Source: Zygnema circumcarinatum
Taxonomy: Eukaryota > Streptophyta > Zygnematophyceae > Zygnematales > Zygnemataceae
DNA: 20,000 nt
Direction: 5' to 3'
NCBI GenBank assembly: GCA_037447605.1
Contig: CM074804.1
Span: 365,995-385,994 of the forward strand
Of this stretch, positions 1 through 7,303 are shown piece after piece; the stretch's first letter is position 1, and every line of letters begins with the position of its first letter. The translations under genes were made by a program, and so were the position numbers. The notes under the pieces were generated by a model. The model had not been told where the DNA came from. It searched no databases and saw nothing but the letters and a program-made list of their open reading frames with translations.

Positions 1-16
1 CCCCCCCCCCCCCCCC
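1..16. repeat. Poly-C run at window edge
   Basis: Sixteen consecutive C residues open the window, inside or just before the last RPT5 introns. It may be a true homopolymer or an assembly edge; the sequence alone cannot decide. Confidence 0.9.
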
Positions 17-68
17 ATAGTGCTCGCGTTCCACAACCAGCTGATCCTTTGTCCCAAAACGCGTCCAG

Positions 69-513
69 ATTCATTCAAGAAAGATGAATGTGAACCCCGA
101 TGTTAACTTTGAGGAGCTGGCGCGTTCTACGGATGACTTTAACGGAGCTCAGTTGAAGGCGGTCTGTGTAGAGGCAGGCATGCTGGCTCTCCGCAGAGAC
201 GCCACGGAGGTACATCTCTCTCTCCCTCTCTCTGTTCCCCCCCCCTCAACATATCTCTCTCTCTCTCCCCCCCCACTCTCTAAAATCCACAAGGAATATG
301 GCCAGTTTCAGGCCCTGTAAAGCTTGTGTTCTTTGGCTGTTAGGATTTACAGTTTTTCTGTGTGTACTGGCAGTCTTTCTCTGCGGGAAGTTTCTGTTTT
401 TGTCACTCACTGTTTTACGGATTTTGGTGTAACAGGTGACACATGAAGACTTCAATGAGGGCATAGTGCAGGTGCAGGCCAAGAAGAAGGCGAGCCTCAA
501 TTACTACGCTTAG
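69..513 (+). CDS. RPT5: 26S proteasome regulatory ATPase subunit RPT5 (6A), C-terminal two exons
   Basis: This is the 3' end of RPT5, one of six AAA+ ATPases of the proteasome base that unfold substrates and feed them into the 20S core in cytosol and nucleus. Two exons are visible. The first runs 69-209, after a CAG acceptor, and encodes IHSRKMNV followed by the [20 protein letters not shown] block of the C-terminal AAA lid. The second runs 436-513 and encodes THEDFNEGI and [10 protein letters not shown] before TAG. The 226-base intron is phase 0 (gag|GTACAT ... AACAG|gtg) and CT-rich. The last three residues YYA form the HbYX tail that docks in a 20S alpha-ring pocket and opens the gate. Only the last 72 residues are present; Walker A and B motifs lie upstream of the window. 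The residues match my recollection of plant RPT5 almost throughout, so identity is secure. The exact 5' edge of the first exon is less certain because its acceptor has a weak pyrimidine tract. Confidence 0.93.
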
Positions 514-1087
514 AGGGGTGGGGGGCTCTGTTTCTATGTGTGGAACGGAGCTCTAACTGAGCGGCTGCAGCTTCACAGTTTCCATGTTTTCATATTCAGA
601 GATGTATATTTCCCTTTTTTTCCCTTCACAATGCTTGTATGTTGATGTATAGCGGATTTCAGCATGGCATGGCATGGTGTGGGATGTGTATGGCGTGGTC
701 ATTTGGCCACCATAAGGCTGGTCTAGGTTTAGGTTTTGGTCTATCTCTCTCTCCTCTCAACCTCTTTGTATTCTCCCTTGTCCCTTTCGTTCACCTTTCA
801 TTACCCCCTCTCTTCCCTCCCCTTCTTCTATTGATACTAGTAACTTGACACGTGCGAAGGAGCGGGAGAGGGACGAGGAAAGGGGGAGGGGTAAGGGAGA
901 GGGAGAGGGAGAAGGAGGAGATGGAGAGAGAGAGGGAGAGGGAGTGGCGGCGGGTTTGAAGAAGAAACGACGAAGAATCTCCGATGGCAAAAGCCGGTTA
1001 CCATTAGCCTGCAGGTTTACAAACAAGTACTAGCAAAATTATAATCCTTGAAAGATAAACATCCTCGAATGTAAAACCTGAGTCGCC
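514..1087. other. Tail-to-tail intergenic region between RPT5 and ObgM-like gene
   Basis: The region holds the 3' flanks of two convergent genes, 574 bases apart. It contains a GGCATGGCATGG-type mini-repeat near 664-680, a CT-rich stretch at about 740-835 and a GA/GGGAGA purine tract at about 855-945. The pyrimidine and purine tracts are adjacent and roughly complementary, so they could fold back in a read-through transcript. I see no RNA gene or conserved coding sequence. Small open frames here are low complexity. Confidence 0.6.
855..945 (+). repeat. GA/GGGAGA purine microsatellite
   Basis: Imperfect GGGAGA and GAGAGG units give a nearly pure purine strand for about 90 bases. It is similar in style to the GA tracts in the ObgM-like coding exon and in the BBX leader. 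Confidence 0.8.
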
Positions 1088-2493
1088 TCACCGCCTCTGC
1101 GCCAACAGCTCCCTCAACCCCTCCCTCAACTCCTCTACCCCCTCTCCCAACACCGCGCAGACTGGAAAGACCCGAAACCTCGCTCCCACCTCTCTCTCCA
1201 GCTCCCTCAGGTTCCCCTCGGCTTCTTTCTCGTCCATCTTGTTAGCGACCACTACTGCAGGCCTCCCTGCCATTCCCTTTTGGTACATTTCCAGTTCAAA
1301 TTCCAACCCCTTTAGGCGTTCACACGGGCCCATTTCCCCCACCGGAGGCGCCATATCCAGTACATATGCGAACGCCCTCGTTCTCTCGATATGCCTCAAA
1401 AAGTCAAATCCTAATCCCCTATTCACATGTGCGCCCTCAATAAGGCCTGGAATATCCGCAACAGACAGCGCATAGAAATCGGGATAGGTCACTGTTCCGA
1501 GCTGGGGTGTTAGGGTAGTGAAGGCGTAGCTCCCGACTCGGGGTTCAGCATTTGAAAGGGCAGACAAGAGAGTGGATTTTCCGGCATTTGGGGCTCCAAC
1601 GAGGCCTATGTCTGCAATTACTTTGAGCTCTAATTGGAGGACGGCGCTTGTTCCGGAATTCCCTGGTTCGTGGTCTCTGCTTGGGAGGAGCTTTCCTTTT
1701 GAGAGCTTCTTTCGATTGAAAGAGACGTTCCCTCTCCCTCCCTCTCCTCCCACAGCCACAGTGAGGGTCTGGCCTTCCTCCGCCAGGTCTGCAATTACTA
1801 TATCATTTTGGAGGCGCTTGGATCCGTTCCTTTCATCGCTCTCACTCGCAATGAACCTATTGTGATTGTTCTCCTCCTCTCCCTCTCCCTCTCCCTCTTC
1901 CTCTCCCTCTCTCTCCTTCTCCTTCCACTCCTTGTCCTCGTCCTCCTCCCTCTTCTCCTCTCTCTCATCTTCATCCCCCTCCTCCCTCTCCCCCTCATCT
2001 CCTTCAGTCTTCCCATCACCAAATCGCGCCTCCTTAAGATTCCAAGAGCCTTTGGAGCTTTCTTCCTTTTCAGGGTCTTCGAAAATAGAACTTTCAAACT
2101 TGTCGGAATATTGGGAGCTGTTAACAACTTTAGGGTTTTGAGATACCCCTCCTACCTCTTCCTCTCCTTCACTCTCCCACCTCCCTCCCTCTATTCCCTC
2201 CGTCAATACCACCACCTCCTCTCCCTCCGCCTCTCTCACACAGCCCTCCCTCAGCTCTCCATTTCCTTGAAGATGAAACTTTCCCGTCAACCCCAAAACT
2301 TCATCAGAAGCTCCTCCCAGCGACGCTCCTTGCGAGACATTTCCTTTCCGTTCAGCTTGCTGGAAATCCACTGTTTGCGAAATTTGGGAAACGCTTGGAA
2401 TTTCCCCACCAAGAAGCCGAACCACAGTTCCAATAGGTACCGCCACAATCTGAAGTACAAAAACACATGTAAATATGCTTACATATGTTTTGC

Positions 2494-2524
<31 letters not shown>

Positions 2525-3349
2525 GGCATGTTTTTAAAAAGAATATATACTATATAACTAAAATAAGTGAAGCAAAGTGTTCTTTCTTAACACTAAAGTA
2601 GTGAATAGTAAAGCATTGACTTTGGACACCTTAAAAAAACATAAGATGAAACCTAGCTGAGAAAAAGCTACTTGAAAAGGGCCGAGAAATGAAGAAATTC
2701 CTTCAGACCCTTTCTGAATTTCTCTTACAGAACTTAATAGAAGTTGAGAATCTCACCTTATCAGCCCCTCTTGACCCGAGTTTCCACTTTGAGCTGCCAT
2801 TCCCTCCACGCTCTCCCCTCTGCTCCCAAAACACCTTTTGGAAATTTCAGTACCACATCACATTTTTATTTTAGAACTTCAAATAAATTCTAGCATCCTT
2901 CTGTATTTTATTCATTATTAGTAGTATTCTTCAATCTTTTCCCATCGGGAGCCCAATGTTGCTGTCTTGATGTTTCTGCTCCTTTCTTTTTATTCCATGA
3001 TAGAGTTCCATTACTTTACAGGGTGGTGGGTATAAGGCAGCCTGCCTGGTGTTGAGTCACACCTGCCAGGTGGCGCATTGAGGCGGTCGCTTTTAAAATT
3101 ACATCCCCGCCCCGACCCCCATTTCCTCCTGGACCATAAAAAATAAAAGAATGAGGGAAAGACAAGTAAGTTGTTGCAACTTTTCCGCCCACTTTCGTTG
3201 ATCGCAAGGAAGAATTTAGAAATATAGCGTTTACCGTCTGCATGCCTCTGTGACGAATGCCGGCTTTTACGGAAACTGGAACAGCCGGAGCCGCCATCTC
3301 CTCCGCTCACAAAGAGACGCAAACGGTCAATGAACGGCCGGTCCTGCAT
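1088..3349 (-). CDS. OBGM: Obg/CgtA-family GTPase, mitochondrial ObgM/MTG2 type
   Basis: Obg GTPases act late in large-ribosomal-subunit assembly; this subtype is mitochondrial. Exons on the minus strand: 3349-3235, 3128-3046 (or to 3020), 2819-2757 (from 2817 if the longer previous exon is used), and 2449-1088. They give about 540 residues from the ATG at 3349. The Obg fold shows FIDRLRLFVSGGDGGSG, DGGNGGRGGDVIL, ERGGNGSSK and VAVPIGTVV. The G domain shows P-loop GAPNAGKS (1597-1574), AFTTL (switch I), VADIPGLIEGAH (G3) and NKMD (G4). The ending FPVCAVLGEGVEELREGL and the RGLG-FLRHIERTRA segment resemble plant ObgM and human MTG2 as I recall them, rather than the plastid form with its extra C-terminal domain. 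A roughly 200-residue Glu-rich segment interrupts the Obg fold. The N-terminus is unresolved: the ATG at 3349 is directly preceded by an in-frame TGA and leaves no targeting peptide, so an upstream exon spliced to the CAG at 3346-3344 is possible. Intron 2 has a choice of donors. Confidence 0.9.
1865..2010 (-). repeat. GA-rich coding repeat inside ObgM-like exon
   Basis: On the coding strand this is a purine tract of GAGGGAGAG-type units that translates as alternating Glu, Gly, Arg and Asp. It is continuous with the reading frame, so it is translated rather than intronic. Its composition matches the non-coding GA microsatellites of the window, which suggests the acidic insertion grew by repeat expansion. 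Confidence 0.8.
2494..2520. repeat. (AT)n microsatellite in ObgM-like last intron
   Basis: About 13 AT dinucleotides lie in the intron spanning 2450-2756, which is AT-rich throughout and otherwise featureless. Confidence 0.95.
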
Positions 3350-3420
3350 TCATCCCCAGTTCATGCACCCATTTTCTTTCATGCCCGCATCATGCACATG
3401 CACATGTTCCCGACATGCAC

Positions 3421-3500
3421 ATCCGCATGCATGCACATACATGCATGCATACATGCATGGATGGATGCATGCATGCATGCATGCGCATACATACATGCGA
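3421..3500. repeat. ATGC/CATGCATG alternating purine-pyrimidine tract
   Basis: ATGC, ATGCAT and ATACATGC units repeat for about 80 bases immediately upstream of the ObgM-like ATG. The strand alternates purine and pyrimidine almost perfectly and contains several CATGCA (RY) hexamers. It lies either in the promoter/leader or in a first intron of the minus-strand gene. Confidence 0.85.
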
Positions 3501-4234
3501 TGGAGGAGTTTTTTTTCGTCTTCTCTGCGGCTGCGCTGCCTCCCCATCTACGCCCATCGCTCGCCCGCACGTGTGAAGACCGCTCCGCCCCCATGCGCCT
3601 CTTTGAAGCTGCAGCAGTCGGCAGAGGCCGCCCTGCACACCCCAAAGAAAAAAAAAAAAAAAAAGACAAAAGGAAATGGATAAATAGTAAAAAAAATAAA
3701 AACTGTAATTCCTGCTGGTTTATGCATTGGATTAGATTTTTTAGACTACTGAAATTAGGGTTAGAATTAAGTGTAGAAAAAAGTGGAATTCAACTTCAAG
3801 TTTTTTGCAGCAAACACGGCAAGGTGATCCGGTAGAAAAAGTGGGTCTTTTCGGGGTCAATCAATCAAGGTGGATGGAATTGCGCTGACCTTTGTTGAAC
3901 CAAAAGTAGAACCGAACATGATGAACCGATTGTCCAAGTTTAACCCACAAAAAACGCAGACTTTAACGGCTAATCAGGGCAATTTCAGGACCAGGACTAA
4001 CAATTTAGGGTTCAGGGCACCCTTAAAATGTCCATGGGTTCCGGGAACAGGTTTCCATGCCTTCCTGTGTTGTGAAATTTTTAGGGTTTAAAATTTTTAT
4101 TGAAGAAAGTCAGCAGCCTCGAAGGTCCCTCCCGAAATACAATACGAGTTTTAGAAGGCTGCGTTTTTATTTTATTTTAAAGAAATTAGTTTCAGAATTT
4201 CAAGAGAAATGCAGCAGGGGAAACGGGGGGGACT

Positions 4235-4345
4235 AGGGCTTCTATGTGACAGCTGCTCCGTGCGCGTTGTTTCACGGGCTGTGCAGTTGACCGTGCAACT
4301 GGAAGCAGTTGGCTCAAGCCCAACTGTTCCAGCTGCATGTACCCT
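4235..4345 (+). mobile_element. Possible degenerate tRNA-derived SINE head
   Basis: GGCTCAAGCCC near 4310 resembles a polymerase III B box (7 of 11 positions of GGTTCGANTCC) and sits in a hairpin with arms CAGTTGG/CCAACTG. TGTGACAGCTGC about 65 bases upstream is a weak A-box match. Read in reverse, the segment gives VGLEPTAS and EQLSHRSP-like strings, which I associate with translated tRNA-derived repeats. No poly-A tail or target-site duplication was found, so this is a weak call. Confidence 0.22.
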
Positions 4346-4351
4346 CAAACG

Positions 4352-5533
4352 CCAATCAGAGCTTCGCACGTAACTCTGATTGACTTTGACACGTTGCAAT
4401 GTCTGATTGGCTCCATGTAACGCGGAACCTACGGCCACGGAGTCACCTCTCATCTATGCCACCCAAAATTATGGACAGTTGTAGTTATTGTTCAGTAAAT
4501 ATATCTGAACGGAAATATCCACATGTGCTACATGTGCATGTGAGCGCTGTGCAGTTTAGAGCCAAACTGACATGTAGCCAACAGTAGCTGGTTACTGTTT
4601 GACTGGTTGAAAACCAGTGCCAATCATTGGTCATTCGCTCCAACCATTGCATTTTGTGACCGGAAACCACTTCGAATGGCTATTACCGTAGCTCTTCCAA
4701 TTCCAATGGTTGTTGCTAACCATTGGCTGGCCAACGAGTGGCAAAACAACCAATCTGCCAATGGTTGCCGACTGGTCAGACCTATGTTGTTGTTCCTTGT
4801 TCAGTTCGCACGGACTACGGGTGCGATACATGGAGCCGTACGGCATGCGGCATGCAAGCTCACCCATTGGTTCACGTGTTGCCCTTCCCTGCGTCTGCCA
4901 CGTGGGGCGCATGTGACCTCTGGCCCACTGCGTTCGTTTGTTTCACCGAGCGCGCGATCGGCAGCCACAAAATATTTTGGTCGTCCGGATTCGCGCTGCT
5001 CCTCTGCCCTGGCGCCGCCACGTGACAGCACGTACGCAAGTCCAAGGGAAGCCCAATCAGAAGACGAAACGTGGGCTGACCACGTCGGATGACACGTGCG
5101 TGATTCTGGCCACAAGCATTAAGCGAGACCTCATCCACCTCAAAAATTGTGGGCCCCACCAAGGAGGATTTTTGTCCTGCCACGTAGGATGGCGCTGGCC
5201 AATCAGATCAACCGAAACCGAACAAATTTTTAGCAAATAATAATTGTGGCATGTGCCTCTATCTTTTGTCGCCTGATGGAAACTTTTTGTGCCACGTGGA
5301 TGTTTGAGCCAATCAGATGCACGAGAAAATTTCAAACATTAGAGTACGGCCTAGGCGTACGGTACTAATATGTACGGTAATGTACGGAAAGACTTGAAAT
5401 TTGATATTTGGATATGGAATTTGGAAAATTGAATGATGCATAATTCAGGAATCGCTGGTCCGGTTCAGAAAAGTGGCTGACTAATCACGATTTGCCACGT
5501 GGAAAGGGTTCATACGTGGTATACTCTGATTGG
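4352..5533. promoter_or_regulatory. CCAAT plus ACGT (G-box/ERSE-like) motif field
   Basis: The exact 9-mer CCAATCAGA occurs six times: plus strand at 4352, 5053, 5199 and 5309; minus strand at 4402-4410 and 5525-5533. CACGTG occurs at 4873, 4899, 5019, 5093, 5293 and 5496, with further ACGT cores near 4367, 5030, 5070, 5081, 5181 and 5514. Four CCAATCAGA copies have an ACGT core at the same distance (CCAAT-N10-CACG or -AACG), the spacing of the ER-stress element bound by NF-Y plus bZIP factors. This is probably a regulatory region for one or both divergent genes; the protein partners are inferred from motif knowledge only. Confidence 0.5.
5344..5385. promoter_or_regulatory. GTAC-rich cluster (possible SBP/SPL or copper-response sites)
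   Basis: Five GTAC tetramers occur at 5344, 5357, 5362, 5372 and 5382, three of them as (A/C)GTACGG or TGTACGG. GTAC is the core bound by SBP-domain factors, including copper-response regulators. The tract lies about 250 bases before the putative start of the CAAD gene leader. Confidence 0.3.
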
Positions 5534-5597
5534 ATGTGCGTGGCAGGGTACCTTCAAGGAGGAGAGCCCTCTTGAAGCTTGTAAGGTGTTTCATCCT

Positions 5598-7274
5598 TTT
5601 AGGGTTACAGAATATACTGGACAGCAGGTGCTCCCTGCAAGGTAAGATCAAGATCACCTGATGAAATGTTTAATGTTATGCAGGCTGGCGTGAGTGAATT
5701 CTTCATGCTTAAGGTGGTGTAAGGAAGGAAGAAAGTTTAGCTGTCACTCGTCGATTAGTTTCCTCGATCTTGGATGACAGCTTGCAGGAAGTTTAAACAA
5801 AGGTTACTTCTTTGATTGTTATAACTCACAACCTCGGTGAGTTGCATTGCAAAAGATAGCGTTTTTGCTTTGTTGTGCCCGTTGTTTGAATCGTTGCGAC
5901 GCGCTTGATCCATCTTTTGGACGCACGTTTCGATGTTTGCGATGAACCCAGCAGTGATCTTGTCACGAATTCTACAGTGTTCACTTGCATGGCTTCCTCC
6001 ATGTCATTGTTCTCTTCAGCGTTGGCAGCAGAAGTGGTACCAGCAGTACAGCAGTATTAGCAATTCATGTACTTAGCAACAATGCAAACAGAATCACTAG
6101 TGTCAAGAATGTACTATTGCTAAAACTAGCAGCAAGCTTTGCAGAAGAATTCAAGCAGCAATAATTCAAGTAGTAAGTTTCTTACTGCACTTTTCAGGCA
6201 GTAATAATGTAGAAGCAGCAAGTGCCAAGGAGTGCTGGCAGTATTACTGATTGCAATATCGGCGACTGAACAGTCAGCGGCAATGTTAGCATCGGCATTC
6301 GCAGCAGCGTTGGTCTTCCTTCCTGCGAGAGAAAAGAGGGAGAGGGTAGGAGGGAGAGCCGTGCTTCTTTATGCAGCTTGTCCTTTGCAGGAGCTTTTTT
6401 TACGAAATCTCTAAAGACATTAAGAAAAATGAGCACTCCTAGGAGAAATTAACATGGTTATTAGTTCCTTCGTACAAATCTCCCCCTAATGAGTGCAAAG
6501 TTGGTCTCAGTGTTGAAGCTTTTTTTACAAAATGTTTCCAATTTGACGTCTTCTACCGTCTACTCTACCGTCTACTCTACCGTCTTCGTCCTGTTTGCAA
6601 AAGTCTTGCCTGACGTTTTTATTGCCTTGCGCCTGTATCAAGTGTCTCCAGCCTCTCTGTCCCCCCCTCTGCCTCCCTCCTAGACGGCGTCGTATTTGAA
6701 TTGCAGATGGATTAAATTGAATTGCTCAAAATGCGTTATGGCAGTATGATAAATTTGAGCCAGTTGGCATGCATACTGAATGCCCGTAAATTTAAGCGAA
6801 AAGTTCTCTCAAGTTGACTACGTTGAAGTCTGAATTGAAATAGGATGCAGGCGTTGTTGTTTGATGTCAGACCTCTATGTAGGCATGCTCAATGCTGCCC
6901 CTGAAAGCTGAGCATATATGTCAGAACTATTCATGATCTCACTTCAGAAATACTCAATAACCAATTCCATCAACGGGTTTCAGACTTTTTAGAAAGAAAA
7001 TGATATGGCATTTGTTTTTGGAGGAAGTACTTCGTTTGCTGTTACAATCTACTTCGGGGAGAAGCGTGTGCTGATTTTGAATTCTGGAATTGTGACCTTT
7101 TCTAAGTCTGAACCCCCATAATCGTGGCTTTGTACTTCCTAAATGCCCTAAAGAACTCTGAAAGGCCTTCATGTGGGGCAACTTTTCAATACATATCTAC
7201 GATCCTGAATATCAGCTACTCTATACCTTGACCAGCGTTTCTTTAACTTGATCTCCTTGTTTTTATTCATGCAG
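5598..7274 (+). other. Putative 5' leader exon and 1.6-kb leader intron of the CAAD coiled-coil gene
   Basis: A telobox-like TTTAGGGTT at 5598-5606 is followed by a good donor, GCAAG|GTAAGA, at 5641/5642. The nearest strong acceptor before the ATG is TTCATGCAG at 7266-7274, which leaves a 29-base non-coding stretch up to the ATG at 7304. A 1633-base first intron in the leader is therefore plausible. Inside it lie AGCAG/CAGTA-rich sequence at about 6020-6310, a CT-rich strip at 6650-6680 and a 12-base tandem repeat at 6552-6587. Transcription could equally start close to 7230. Confidence 0.35.
6552..6587 (+). repeat. Three tandem 12-base units (TCTACCGTCTAC)
   Basis: Two identical copies and a third differing at one position lie head to tail in the putative leader intron. 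Confidence 0.9.
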
Positions 7275-7303
7275 ATTCTACGTGAGATTTTCACCTTATC
7301 ACC

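Larger units (their letters stand above)
3350..5580. other. Divergent intergenic region between ObgM-like and CAAD coiled-coil genes
   Basis: About 2.2 kb separates the two divergent gene starts. From the ObgM side it holds the ATGC tract, a GC-rich stretch at 3530-3640 that may include an upstream ObgM exon, a run of 17 A at 3648-3664 (poly-T on the ObgM strand), and AT-rich DNA with TTTAGGG/TTAGGG telobox-like motifs near 4002 and 4080. It then holds a tRNA-like degenerate segment near 4235-4345 and the CCAAT/ACGT motif field at 4352-5533. No protein-coding gene is supported; the open frames are short and low complexity. Confidence 0.6.

Noticed and set aside
1808-2557. 249-residue Leu/Ser/Pro-rich plus-strand open frame
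   Set aside because: It is the mirror of the GA-rich ObgM-like coding exon; CT repeats translate as SLSLSL in this direction.
3421-3500. CRISPR-like short repeats
   Set aside because: It is a continuous ATGC microsatellite without spacers, in a nuclear gene context.
3257-3835. 192-residue open frame on the plus strand
   Set aside because: It is antisense to the ObgM-like first exon and passes through the ATGC tract, giving a Cys/Met/His repeat; the minus strand clearly carries the real coding sequence.
4172-4453. Open frame with VGLEPTASSCTVN
   Set aside because: The string is typical of translated tRNA-derived repeats, not of a protein family; it was noted only as a possible SINE remnant.
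4607-5240. Several overlapping open frames of 60-160 residues on both strands
   Set aside because: They are explained by GC-richer DNA with few stop codons in the CCAAT/G-box field; no domain or splice structure supports them.
6232-6414. Hydrophobic 60-residue open frame (MLAVLLIAISATEQS...)
   Set aside because: It lies in the putative leader intron, has no conserved motif or splice context linking it to a gene, and runs through AGCAGC-type triplet sequence that gives Ala/Leu-rich translations by chance.
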